A DNA stretch of 64,000 bases from Russula earlei. Lineage: Eukaryota; Basidiomycota; Agaricomycetes; Russulales; Russulaceae. The notes below the pieces were generated by a model. It saw only the letters and a list, made by a program, of their open reading frames with translations. It made no database searches and was not told the DNA's origin. The stretch is from the NCBI GenBank assembly GCA_025769875.1, contig JAGFNK010000299.1, positions 1 to 64,000 on the forward strand. The letters run 5' to 3'. The translations under genes and the position numbers were made by a program. This document shows positions 23,214 to 34,015 of this stretch, piece after piece. Each line of letters starts with the position of its first letter. Position 1 is the first letter of the stretch.

Positions 23214-23424
23214 TGTCACCAACTGGGGGCGGTGTTCGCTGACAAATCATTTCACATGCAAGATGTGCGCACTGAGTTGAGTGAGATGATCGGAACTGGA
23301 ACATGCTGGAAGGTGGTGGTACATGCGAGGCAAATGAGTCATTAGAACACGCGAGAATCATGAGGCTTGTCCAGGTAAGCTTGTCCGGTTGCCAGTCCAG
23401 TCCGAGGTACCGGTACTTGTGACA
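23214..23424 (-). repeat. Element D 5' LTR with a 281-bp internal deletion
   Basis: Both ends match the other D LTR, but everything between the repeats GTGAGAC and ATGAGAC is gone, including the TATA box and predicted transcript start. Just inside it, 23199-23211 on the plus strand reads CTAAGCTTGTTCT, which makes the minus strand a self-complementary primer binding site. Confidence 0.88.
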
Positions 23425-24569
23425 AATTCAGTAATACCTATCAAAAGATATCTACAACGTGTGATTAGATGCGAGAGATAAGATAGGAAACAGTAAGTAC
23501 TCACTTCAGTTTTGTGTAAGACAAGACTGAAGTGATCTATCAAAATACGACACTCTTAAGTACTCCAGAGCATCTCTACATACACTGCAAGTAGCTACCA
23601 TCAATAAGAAACAAAGATCATACAAGGATCAGCTGTTAGTAGCTACCGATTGTCATCAATTAACTTATCATTGTAAGTAACGCAGATCTCAGCATATGAG
23701 CTGAGCCAGACTGCATGATCCGATGTGTCATGCATCTACGCTGGTGTTGCCCGGTTTGTGGAACCGACACATTAACGCATTCGGCTGTGATTACATCACA
23801 ACATCCCAGGGTAGTGGTAACATACCAAATCACCCAAATCAATGATAATCTCAACATTGCTTTATAGTTCGTTCTATGGTTATTAGAGTTAGTCTAATAA
23901 TGCATTGTAGGGCTGTTAGTGTCTTGTTAGTGCCTCTTGTAGAGCCCTTAGAGTTGTCATAAAGGGTCCTTAGAGAGGCTATAATACTGTCCTATATTGC
24001 TAAAAGGGTTGCCACTAAGTGGGGCTTGCTGTATGTCGATTGTGCTGAGAATTGCTTGCACGACAATGTGTGTGCGATATTGTGGACACCTCTACTCACC
24101 CCTTTTGTCCATGTGAACAGGGTGACACCATAGAGGCTGGGTTTCCTCTAATAAGGAAGGGTCCTTCAAGGGCCCTCTCTGGGAAATGGTTCATGACACT
24201 AATAGAACCTTATAAGGGTCCTTATAGGAAACACTACTTCACTGGCAAATCCCCAAGTCCTCAAAAGACTGGCCCTAAACTAACTAACAGGGAATGAATC
24301 AGATGTTTTGCATGTGCACTAGGCAGTGAACATGTGGACACTAGAGGCCCTTACTCATCCTTATGGCCCTTCTTACTCAGCAGCTTACTGAGCATGACTG
24401 AGCATGCTTGCTAAGCATGCCCTAATGTCTTACTCATCCATCATTGTGCTTGATAACAAGGTTATGACTTGTTCTCTATTTAGCAGTTCCCTTGTAGTAT
24501 ATAAGCATTCAATAGAAGAGCAGACTGTCTTCAGACTGTCCATTTGATTTGTGGCACTCTATTACCAAC

Positions 24570-25396
24570 TGTCAAGACATGTACTGCTGATCACTAAGGA
24601 CTCAGGAGCAGGTGGGCAAGGGTCAGAACAGACGGTACGTGGGGAAGGCGGCATTGAACAGGAGGATGAGCCAAATGACTAGAAGGTACCAGATGGGGAC
24701 TGGTACGTGCTGCAGGAGACAGAGGCGAAGGGCAGAGGCCAGTATGGCAAAGGGCTTTAAACAAGGCGGTTGTTGAAGAGTACCTTGAAGACGAGGAAGG
24801 CTTCAGACTGAGTGGTCACAGGGGAGTACCCAGGAGGATGAGAGTATCACAAATGGACAGTCTGACAACTGCCATGCTTCATTGGGGCTTATATACAGTG
24901 TACAGGGTCGATTACAAAGAACTGGAACTATTCTAGACCCTTTGGTACCATCCAATAGGACTACAGAGGCATAAACTTGCTTGTGTCAAGTTTCAGGCTT
25001 ACTGAGCGCATTACTGATCACTGTGGAGCGATGACATCATTATGATGTCACTGTGGAGAGCTTAGTGAGCCTATGAGGTCACTGTGGAGTCGCTCAGTCA
25101 GCCATGATGTCATTGGAGCCTTGATGATGTCAGATGAGTTATGCAACAGTTTCTAAGAGTTTGTGCCGCTGTTTCGGGTTCTTGGTGGCTGGGTGACCAT
25201 GTGGCTGCCACGCAATGATTACCCGATTAGGAAACGGGTGCCTGGTCATGTTATAGTGCCTTTGCAATAGCAATATCTTGTACCGCAGGAGGGGTAGCCC
25301 AGGAAACGGAAGGGAGTTGGCAATGCAAAGTGAGAGAGATCTCTCTTGAGTGAAATAGGACAATCTATGGCCAGAACCTGGCCTTGGTTCGCAACA
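24570..25396 (-). repeat. Solo LTR family A, 827 bp, TSD CCAAC
   Basis: The plus strand runs TGTCAAGACATGTAC to GGTTCGCAACA. The TSD CCAAC is at 24565-24569 and 25397-25401. It is inserted in the truncated B2 LTR. Confidence 0.94.
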
Positions 25397-25498
25397 CCAA
25401 CTATGCTCTTTGCCAACTTCATCCTTGAACTCAGTCAACTCATCTCTGAGCTGCTCCCTCACTCTTGAGCTGGATTGTTCAACAGTGAGTCCTTGACA

Positions 25499-26604
25499 AT
25501 ACTGATATTAGGGTCAACTCTAAGGACCCTAATTGTCACAAGTACCAGCTCTTCAGACCTGGATCGGCAACTGGATAAGCCTACCCAGACAGACCTCATG
25601 TTTCCTGCACATTCTCATGACTCACTATAGCCTCGCATGTACCACCACCTTCCAGCGTGTTCTAGTCTCAACCACCTCACTGTTACTTCGTGTCTACTAT
25701 TTGATATAGGACATACTGTCTATATAAACCTGTCTGTAGAAGAGGACAAGCTCTAAGCTTGTTCTCTTGTGAATATCACTGGATTCTAGCTTCGGAACTG
25801 TAGGCTTGCAGGAAATCAAGCAAACTGTCTCAGAAATACTTTCATCTTCCTAAGTCTTCAAACGTGAAGACTTATTCGCCAATTCTCCACTCCACGGTAC
25901 ATACTAGCTCTTGCTGTATTGTCACCGAGAACCCTGAATCTCATGAGAACTTATCGTCTCACTCAACTCAGTGCGCATGTCTTGCGTGTGAACCGATTTG
26001 TCAGCGACACCGCCCCCAGTTGGTGACACTAATAGAACCTTATAAGGGGCCTTATAAGGAACACCTCCTCACCATCAAATACTTCAAGTCTCAGAAAGAC
26101 CAGCCCTAAACTAATGAACAGCAAATGAATCAGATGCTTTGCACATGTACTAGGCAGTGAACATGTGGACACTAGAAGCCCTTACTCATTGTCTAGGGCC
26201 TCCTTACTCAGCAGCTTACTGAGCATGAGTGAGCATGCTCACTAAGCATTCCCCAATGTCTTACTCATCTCCTATTGTGCTTGATAACAATGTTATGACT
26301 TGTTCTCTATTTAGCAGTTCCCTTGTAGTATATAAGCACTCAATAAAGTAGTGGATAGTCTTCAGACTGTCCATTTGATTTGTGGCACTCTATTACTCAG
26401 GGTACTCCTTTGTGCCCACCCTATCTAGTACACCCTGGCCCTCTCCTTCTGTGATCATCTCTCACAACCAGTACTAGTGCCTCTCTGGTACCTGCTACTT
26501 GTTTGGACTGTGCTCTTTGCCAACTTCATTCTTGAACTCAGTTGACTCATCTCCAAGCTCCTATCTCACTCTTGAACTGGATTGTTCAACAATGAGTCCT
26601 GACA
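25499..26604 (+). repeat. Second truncated LTR B2 copy, split by a D LTR
   Basis: The pieces are 25499-25533 and 26034-26604. It lacks its 5' part and ends GAGTCCTGACA. The following GTATG (26605-26609) pairs with GCATG before 11944. It sits head-to-tail with the previous B2 copy. Confidence 0.8.
25534..26028 (+). repeat. Solo LTR of element D family, 495 bp, TSD CTAAT
   Basis: It runs TGTCACAAGTACC to AGTTGGTGACA. The TSD CTAAT is at 25529-25533 and 26029-26033. It has TATATAAACC near 25720 and the start-site motif CTAAGCTTGTTCT about 32 nt on. This copy lacks the deletion seen at 23214. Confidence 0.94.
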
Positions 26605-28636
26605 GTATGAAGCGGATTGCAGAGCCCTTGAAAGGGAAAGTTGTTGAGATTGGGATGAATGCAACCTGCAAGCCACACCTGCATTTTCATGAGTTAGTGC
26701 TAACTTACAACATAGATAACACAAACTCAAAACACCTTGAGCTCTACAGTATAATGGGCAAGTATGACAATGCTGGGTTCCCAATGACATGCTCCCTCCT
26801 ATTGACAGCCACTGTGATTGAAACAGGGAAGTGGAAGAAAGCAATTGCAGCTTGGTCACAATGCCTCAGTGACAAATATGCAGTTAATCCAGTCTTCATC
26901 CACAGTGACAAGGACATGGGAGAGATCAGCGCTGTGCAAGAGGTGTGGGAGGCCAAGATCAACCACTGTTGGTGGCATATCCAATGCGCTGTAAGGACTC
27001 ACCTTGCAAAAGCAAAGCTGTCAACATTACCATACAACCTCAATCATGCAATGGCAGAGTACAGTTTTATTGAGCCAGATTTCATCCCAGCTGGGACAGG
27101 AGTTGATGTCAGTGACTATGAAGGGGGGGTACCTGAAGATAACCTACCTCCTCTGATTGAGGATGAATAACCACTGGCCATAGTACAGGCTTCCACAACA
27201 CAACCACCAGCCCTGATGCCTCCTGGACTACCTCTCATCCAGCATCAACCTCAACCCTTGTTGCTCACAGACACAACAAACTTGCTTTGAATAAAACTAC
27301 CAATCCTAAACATTGCTTCAGCCATTGGGCACAGCATCCAGGGAGTGGGATTTAAGCTTTCAATTGCAGTGACAGGTCTGCCAATGATTGAGGAGCAGGA
27401 GGAAATGGCAGAGGAGAATGGAGCTGCAGAAGGGGGAAAGGGAGGCAAGTGTTACCAACAACAACAACAATGGAAATCAAGACCAGTATACCTTTTGCCC
27501 TCCTCTTTATCGTGACCCAATCATCAACATGATGGAATGGAATTATTGTGCTCATCCATCAATTCCTGGATTCTGCCCTCCAGATGCAAAACTGATCATA
27601 AAATGGGCAGTTCAGTGCATGTATGACTTCTGCATGAAGCATGAGCTACCTGAGGTGTGGGTTTACCTTTGGGAGAACTGGTACCGAGCAGGTCACTGGG
27701 AGCTCTGGGCACAATGTGCTCACAAGCTCATACCAGTCTTAAAGACTACAATGATATTAGAAAGCCAGTAAGTCAAAGTTTCATGTCACCATTCTCATCA
27801 GACTCATGATACTGTCAGCTGGTGATGGATTAAGCACAACTTTCTCCACCACTTCCACATGCCACAGTGTGATTTGCTGGTTTGGATCCTTGTTACAAAG
27901 CTAGCACCAACCTATTACTGAAAGCTTGATCTCTTATTGAAGGAAAGTCCCCATTATTGCAAACTATCAAGCTGGTGGAAAGGGTTCAAGAAAATCTGGC
28001 AAAAGCTAGAAGAAACCCAATTACAACACCCATGAACAATGTATACTGACCAAAAGTGAACAAATGGATATGCACCTGTCCAGCCTTTGCAGTCAGCCAC
28101 TTTCTAGTCTGCAAGCACCTTGTGCATTGTGTACATTGTGTCCTTCCCATCTTCTTCCTCAAAGCTGTCCATTTCCATGAGCCACCCTTCTGGAGACAAA
28201 GAGTACCATGATGAACCAGTGGCAGTCATTGTGGGGCATGTTAAAGAAAGTCATGAGAACCCCAATACTGGAGGTGAAGGGGATGAGGATGATGCAGAAG
28301 GAACTGATTTTGCTGATGAAGACGACAATGAGGAGGGGGATATTGGAACTCACAAACATGATGGCAGCACATTTGAGGAGGCAATGACAGCCAATATCAA
28401 CCTCATCTTGGATATGGTGGTTGGCCTCAAACACCTAGCTTCAATTTTGGGATCAGCAGCTACTCAATGCCCTCCAGCAAGAAGGTGCTGGGTTTCTGTG
28501 GTTTGCAAAGTCATGCATAGAGAAGGAAAGGAGGGTGAACTCAACCAGGAGTACATTTGTGTTGATGTGGGAGAAATCAACAAGCAGTGCAATGTTTTAC
28601 CATGCAAGGCCCACAATTGCCAAGCAAAGCACATGA
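26605..28636 (+). pseudogene. MULE transposase with SWIM zinc finger, degenerate
   Basis: The frame 26605-27170 holds the transposase core: TNSKHLELYSIMGKYDNAGF, IHSDKDMGEI (the second catalytic D) and INHCWWHIQCAVR. A second frame (27388-27767) has LPEVWVYLWENWYR and LKTTMI. A 51-bp intron (GTAAGT to TGTCAG, 27768-27818) follows, then WIKHNFLHHFHMPQCDLLVW, and near 28077-28131 a SWIM finger WICTCPAF with CKHL. The C-terminus is acidic and ends at TGA 28634-28636. TGA codons stand where CGA is expected after HW, after TYY and before PKVN. Frameshifts near 27170, 28020 and 28480 also inactivate it. The 5' end is cut off by the LTR complex ending at 26604. Confidence 0.85.
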
Positions 28637-29057
28637 GGCTGCCAAATTTGACAAGTCATTCCATCATCTGTCATCCCTCTCAACTGTTGTTACTCATTTC
28701 CCTTTTCATTCTCCTCTTTTATCACCAGGTCACTTCTCTCTTTCTTTCTTCATCATTGATCCATCCTATTCACCCATAAATCAGCTTCAGCACAGTGCAC
28801 CCACTGTTCTTATTGGCATGTCTGCCAATGCTGTAAGGTGCTGGCCACAGAGTCATCTGAGTAGAGTATTGCTGACACCAACTGACAAGATCCCAACTCC
28901 TCATGCCACATGTCCCCACATGCCTGCCTTGCCTTCTCCCATGAAACACCTTTTATCCTGCTCTTCTGCCTCTTCTGCCTCTCCTACTCCCTTGACAATC
29001 ACCTCCCACCAACACAGCCCCATCCATTGACCCTAAAACTGCAAATTGTTGCCTCAT
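28637..29057. other. Spacer between MULE and RPB1 fragment
   Basis: The stretch is pyrimidine-rich (CTTCTGCCTCTCC-type runs). No gene was recognised. It could be a MULE 3' flank; no terminal inverted repeat could be matched by eye. Confidence 0.3.
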
Positions 29058-29480
29058 GCCCTGTGGTCCATTTGAATGGAGGTGAAGAGTCTGCAAACTT
29101 CTCATACCATGGTTTCAGACAAAGCCTTCACTATGTTGGTGCAATGTCACCCACAGCTCCTGGCAATATTCCAAGTTCACCAAATGTGTACTCACCAACA
29201 TTGCCCTACATTCCCCAATCACCATTCATGGGCATGACATCACCATTCAGTACATCCCCATATGTCACATCACCATTCTATGATCAAGGTTGTGCCCCAC
29301 TTCCCCAACATACTTGCCAACTTCACTGGCCCTTAACTTATCATCCCCTGGATATTCACCAACTAGCCCACAGTACTCACCAACATCACCATCATTTTCA
29401 CCTACATCCCCATGCTATTTGCCACAGTCACCATCCTTCAGTCCATCCTCTCCATGATACTCCTCCTTTCAACCCTTGCT
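29058..29480 (+). pseudogene. RNA polymerase II largest subunit (RPB1) CTD fragment
   Basis: The first frame reads NGGEESANFSYHGF, then AMSPTAPGN, VYSPTLPYIPQSPFMG and TSPFYDQG, the linker before the RPB1 C-terminal domain. From 29293 the reading continues one base earlier as [20 protein letters not shown], then heptads [21 protein letters not shown] (29350-29430), with a TGA where CGA (Arg) is expected near 29456. RPB1 heptads are phosphorylated to coordinate transcription and RNA processing. Only this C-terminal slice is present, with a frameshift and stop, so it is a pseudogene fragment. It lies 420 bp downstream of the MULE on the same strand. Confidence 0.85.
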
Positions 29481-30829
29481 TTCCCTTTCATCTACCTCTT
29501 GGTTGCCATGTACATTTCTTTTCTGCCATCCATTCACCTTGCTATCACTCCTCACTCACCTCTGCCTTTCTTCATGTCTCACTCCCACTCCCAACTGGCC
29601 TCGTCCACCTTTCATCCCCTCCAACAAATTCAGATGCGTAATGCATCCTCTTCACCTCCTCACTCATTTCTACCTCACTTCCCCCTTCATTCTCTGCCAC
29701 CCACATCATTGCTCCTTGCCCATCACCTTTCAAATGGGCCCTTGTTGTGCCATCACCTTTCATCACCTTTCCACCTCCTCTTGCCATTTCTTTTACTGTT
29801 GGATCACCCATCTTGGCTCAAGCCCCACACCTCCTCCCACTCACCTCACATGCACCTCAGTCACCATCACCACCACTGCTGGATGCCTTGTGCTGTTCCC
29901 CTTCAGTTCCCTCAATGCTGGTCCTTGGAACAGCAGTAGAAGGATTCAAATGTTTCGGGGCTACAAGGTATGACACCCCAGTCTGACTTCCCTTATGATT
30001 GTCTCTATTTTCTTTCACCTTATGAATTGCCTTTGTTTCTCTTTTACCTTACACTACTTCCACCCCCCTCCGATCACTATACTCCACTGCCTTGATGAAG
30101 TTTTGCTCTACACAGTCCATACACATCTCACTCCATGTCTGCCTCTTTGTCTCTTCTCCCACTTCTCTTCCAAAATCACAACATCATCTTTTAGCATAAA
30201 TACTTAGCACAAACAATGCAAAACAGTGTGTGTTGTGTCCCTCTTGAAAGCTGAAGTCTGAGCCACTGCTAAGACTCCCTGATCATCCCTTCATCATTTT
30301 ATCTTCTGTTTTCTTCTTCACTTCTTGCTCCACCCCCAGGCCTTTGCTTCAGATAAACACTCAAGGATCTCCATCTACTCATTTCCACATCTGGGGTCTT
30401 GCCTCATTTCTCACCAAGGTATCTGGTCGATGCTCACTTGTCTTGGTCCAACAGCTTCACACCTACTCACATCAGGAAAAAATGAAAATGCTATGTAGTG
30501 CTATATAGCTACCATAGCATCTGTAGCAACTTTACAACCATCAAGGTTTCATGCCTACATAGCAACCACCAAACTCTATATAGCTGCTGCCAGAGTTATA
30601 TAGAGCACCATTGACTACGTTTCTTTTATGAATGCTACATAAATCATACAATGTTACATTGACAACATAAAAATACAGTTCTCCCCATAGTCAACCATAG
30701 TCCGGAGTGCTACAGAAGCCTTTGTAGCCAACCACATGCCTATGTTCTACCAATTGCAACATTGTTATGATAAATGACTCAGGCACTTGCATTCACAAAA
30801 ATGTCAGGAAACAATGTATATTTCACACA
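29481..30829. other. No gene recognised
   Basis: The first 500 bp are CT-rich with long open frames lacking any protein signature. From 30480 to 30720 there are many short copies of CTACATAG/CTATATAG-like words, a possible decayed non-autonomous repeat; similar words occur near 37740 and 45370-45480. Confidence 0.35.
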
Positions 30830-32190
30830 TCAATGCTAACTAATATTTTTAAACTACTCAACATCTTCATTGTTGCTCCAGTCAATGCCATTCTGATGTT
30901 CTTCAATTGCCTTCTTGACAGCGTCCTCAGACAGTGAGTTCTGGTGTGAGCATGACCCTTCTTCAGCATCAAACTTTCCATAGACACTGTCAATTTATTA
31001 GCACAGTTCATTTGAAGGCGATGAATACAGACCAGCCACCAGTGAATATTGCCTTCTGCAACACCAGCAGGATACCAAGGTCCTTTGTAGCTTGGTCAAA
31101 ACTTTGGAGCATCTCATGTGCATCCTCAAAAACATGCTTGTAGTCTGCCACTGTGAAGGTGACAGGGCTGTATGACCTGGTTCTCCATTTATTGAGGGCA
31201 CATTCCATCTATAAGTTCAATAAATATGGCTTAGCAAGGGCAAAATTTGGAAAATTCACCACAGACAGTGTGACACAATGGCAACCAGTAGGAACGGATC
31301 ATATCAATCATGGAATATAATGGCATCAGGCTTGCTTTTTGATGAATTTTGGAACCAGACTTTGTTGATTATTTCTTAGATTGCATGGCTCTTCAAAAAA
31401 CTGCTCCACCCTGTTGTTTTCTGTGGGAAATCCTGGTCAACAGTGCAACATGAAATGTTAGTACACTGACTGGCAATGTACCCAATAAACGTAGGTGAAA
31501 TCATGCTTGAGCTTGGCCACTCAAGTGCATTGGTTGGCAATGACAGTCAGATTGTATGTGTGTTGGAAGTTGAAAATGTTGGCCACCACATCTTTGGCCT
31601 TGGTCTTGACATCACCATGAAGATGGCCAGATCATGCCATGATCTATGTGGCCCACGTATAATCTAAACAAATAGAATGTATATATTCACTCACTATGCA
31701 CAGATGATTCACATTGGGAACCATGTCAACATCCTTCACCTTGCATCCTGCCTTCCATGTGGCCTTGGCCCAGTTTGTTTCAGTGACCATGTTGGGATAG
31801 ATATTCATCATGCTGAGGTCAGCATGATAGTGAGTAATTGCAGCACTGATGACATCCTGGATGTCCGCTCTGAAGTCCTTGGCCTTTGGGCGCCCATCAA
31901 CTGAGTGTACCCACCTGACTTTGTGTGCAGGGCCAGGGTCCAAGTCTGACAAATGGACTGAGGCATGAGAGTTTGGGCATTGGCAGGGGAAGACAATAGA
32001 GCTAGTGCATCCATGTTGAGAGGCAACAGAACTAGTGTGTCCATGTTGAGAGGCAACAGAACTGGTGTGTCCATGTTGGGAGACAACAAAATTTGAGTGT
32101 TGGTGTTTTCAGGATGTTGCTTCCTCTGGATCACCATTGTTCTGGAGAAAGAGAACTGTGGGGCCTCCTTGAATATGTGTGTTGTATGCA
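30830..32190 (-). pseudogene. DUF6532-like protein pseudogene
   Basis: Minus-strand frames include KDFRADIQDVISAAITHY with NWAKATWKAGCK (about 31910-31650) and, further on, ECALNKWRTRSYSPVTFT with YKHVFEDAHEMLQSFDQ (31208-31008). The order and residues resemble the fungal DUF6532 family: an N-terminal helix pair, then a C-terminal block with CALNxW and a FTxxxYxxxFE motif. Several stops and frame breaks lie between. The 5' part contains a 30-bp tandem repeat (31998-32100). No function is known for the family. Confidence 0.55.
31998..32100. repeat. 30-bp tandem repeat, three units
   Basis: CCATGTTGAGAGGCAACAGA recurs at exactly 30-bp spacing (32011, 32041, 32071), the last unit with changes. 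On the minus strand it encodes a repeating LLPLNMDTLV-type peptide. Confidence 0.85.
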
Positions 32191-32275
32191 TGGCCAGGGT
32201 ATTACCTGTTCTGGCTCATCTCCTGAAGAAATGGGGGACGAGCCATTGGCATCCTCCTTGTCATATCCACCCTGG

Positions 32276-32496
32276 TGTCATGAACCATTTCCCAGAGAGG
32301 GCCCTTGAAGGACCCTTCTGTATTAGAGGAAACACAGCCTCTATGATGCCACCCTGTTCACAAGGACAAAAGGGGTGAGTAGAGGTGTCCACAATATTGT
32401 GTGCACATTGTTGTGTGAGCAATTTTTGGCACAATCAACATACAGCAAGCCCTACTTAGTGGCAACCCTTCTAGCAATATAAGATACTATAGGTCC
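32276..32496 (+). repeat. LTR B2 5' fragment
   Basis: It starts TGTCATGAACCATTTCC and ends where the full B LTR begins at 32497. No TSD is visible; the flank before it is CCTGG. Confidence 0.75.
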
Positions 32497-34015
32497 TGTC
32501 ATGAACCATTCTCCGGAGAGGGCCCTTGAAGGACCCTTCCTTATAGGAGGAAACCCAGCCTCTATGGTGTCACCATGTTCACACGAGCAAAAGGGGTGAG
32601 TAGATGTTAAGATCTGACAGATCTTAGTACCGACTCTTCTTGTGAAAGAGTTGCTTGATATAGTTCAAGCACTAGACTTCGAACCCTTTGATATTATCTC
32701 AGGAAGATTGTATGTAGAAAAGAGAGGGACCTCTTTCAGTTAGAGTCTGCACTATAATTTGTTTAGATTGTTTGACAAGATAATTGTCTTGTGAAAAGTG
32801 TAAGTCGAGCGTAAGGCTCGACTTCTTGGTACCACAGACTATTTATACGATATCTCGATAACTACTGATCCGATTTGTACGAAACTCGGGGTGTACATAG
32901 CTGAGAACCAGTAGTATCCAAATACAGAAAGCGCAATTCAGAGTGTTGGAAATGACTCACGCGTGAGTCATTCTTTTCTAGTATCAGTAAGCAATCAGTA
33001 AGCAATCAGTAAGCAGCTCAGTAAGCAATCAGTAAGCAATCAGTAAGCAGATCAGTAAGCAATCACTAAGCCAGATTGATAAGCGAACACATGAGTAATC
33101 ACAGACAAGTCAGCGGAAACAGATGACAGTTCGAGAATCAAGAGAATCTTAACAGTAGAGGTGTCCACAATATCACGCGCGCATTGTTGCGCGAGCGATT
33201 CTCAGCACAATCAACATACAGCAAGCCCCACTTAAAGGCAACCCTTCTAGCAACAAAAGACAGTATTAGGGCCTTCCTAAGGACCCTTTGGAACGACCCT
33301 AGGAGCTCTACTATAGGCACTAACCTAGTAGCGAAGGCCCTACAACGCGTTATCAGACCAACTCTAATAACTATAGAACGGACCATAAGGCAATACTAAG
33401 GACCTTAATAGAAGTATTAGGGTCGACTCTAGGGACCCTAATAGAACTATATAAGGGCCTTATAAGATAACACTATTCCCTAACCCAAACTACAAGTCCT
33501 CAAATGACCAGCCCTAAACTAACTAACAGGAAATGAATCAGGTGCTTGCACGTGCACTAAAATAGTAAACACGTGGACAAGGGGAACTCTTACTCATCAA
33601 GAGAAGCCTTCTTACTCAGCAGCTTACTGAGCATGACTGAGCATGCTCAGTAAGTGTACTCCGACTTCTTGCTCATCACTCTATTGTGCTTGATAACAAG
33701 GTTATGACTTGTTCCCTATTTAGCAGTTCTCTTGTAGTATATAAGCGCTCAATAAAGTAGCAGACAGTCCTCAGACTGTCCATTAGTTTACGGCACTCTC
33801 CATCCCTGGGATACTCCTCTAAAGGACTGTCCCCTTGTGACTATCCTGGCTTCTTCCCTGTGTACCTGTTCAACCTTCCCAGTAACCATACCTCTTTGGT
33901 ATTTGTTACTGCTCTGGACCCTACTTCTCGCCCACGCCATCTTGGACGTCTATCAACTCGTCTTCGAACTGACCCCTCGCTCTTGAACTGGATAGTTCAA
34001 CAGTGAGTCTTGACA
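32497..34015 (+). repeat. LTR family B split by LTR H; no matching TSD
   Basis: The pieces are 32497-32604 and 33160-34015; without H and its TSD the length is 964 bp. The left flank is GGTCC and the right flank GGTGT, not a convincing duplication, so this B copy probably joins two once-separate loci (the DUF6532-like gene and the Plavaka transposase). Confidence 0.85.
32605..33154 (-). repeat. Solo LTR H, 550 bp, TSD GTAGA
   Basis: The plus strand runs TGTTAAGATCTGAC to GAATCTTAACA. The TSD GTAGA is at 32600-32604 and 33155-33159. The sense strand (minus) has TATAAATAG near 32840. It contains the palindrome TGACTCACGCGTGAGTCA (32953-32970) and an 11-bp tandem array of AGTAAGCAATC-type units at 32988-33070. 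The second copy is at 43084. Confidence 0.93.

Larger units (their letters stand above)
14696..23424 (-). mobile_element. Chromodomain Ty3/gypsy element D, TSD AATTC, with two A LTRs inside
   Basis: The LTRs are 14696-15187 (sense 3' LTR, 492 bp) and 23214-23424 (sense 5' LTR, 211 bp, internally deleted). The TSD AATTC is at 14691-14695 and 23425-23429. Removing the family A LTRs and their TSDs leaves about 7.06 kb. The minus-strand order is pre-Gag, Gag with knuckle, protease, RT, RNase H, integrase, chromodomain, then a separate third ORF with two zinc knuckles. Polypurine AAGGGGGTGA precedes the 3' LTR. Many TGA stops and frameshifts make it inactive. Confidence 0.93.
14600..23856 (-). repeat. 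Solo copia-like LTR E, split by gypsy D, TSD TTGCT
   Basis: The pieces are 14600-14695 and 23430-23856, about 523 bp. On the plus strand it runs TGTTGAAGC to ATCTCAACA, resembling the copia LTR ends at 2349. The TSD TTGCT is at 14595-14599 and 23857-23861. It carries repeats of AGTTTTGTGTAAGACAAGACT and ATCTATCAAAAGAT. No coding part is present. Confidence 0.85.
13975..24198 (-). repeat. Solo LTR family B, split by LTR E and gypsy D, TSD CTAAT
   Basis: The pieces are 13975-14599 and 23862-24198, together about 962 bp, the normal B length. The outer TSD CTAAT is at 13970-13974 and 24199-24203. It starts TGTTGAGACTC instead of TGTCAAGACTC. The inserted block 14600-23856 has its own TSD TTGCT. 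Confidence 0.92.
12906..25498 (+). repeat. Truncated LTR B2 copy, split by C, B and A insertions
   Basis: Its pieces lie at 12906-13023, 13895-13974, 24204-24569 and 25402-25498. It starts mid-LTR, so the 5' part is missing, and ends GAGTCCTTGACA. Interruptions are a C LTR (13024-13889), a reverse B LTR (13975-24198) and an A LTR (24570-25396), each with its own TSD. Confidence 0.8.

Noticed and set aside
29412..29986. Overlapping Ser/His/Pro/Leu-rich frames after the RPB1 fragment
   Set aside because: Three frames are open at once because the strand is CT-rich; no conserved motif, and heptads cannot be followed past about 29480.
30480..30720. A MITE made of CTACATAG-like words
   Set aside because: Words recur loosely here and at 37740 and 45370, but no paired terminal repeats or TSD could be defined.
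32988..33070. CRISPR-like short repeats (AGTAAGCAATC)
   Set aside because: Units are contiguous 11-bp tandem repeats without unique spacers, lie inside an LTR, and the context is eukaryotic.
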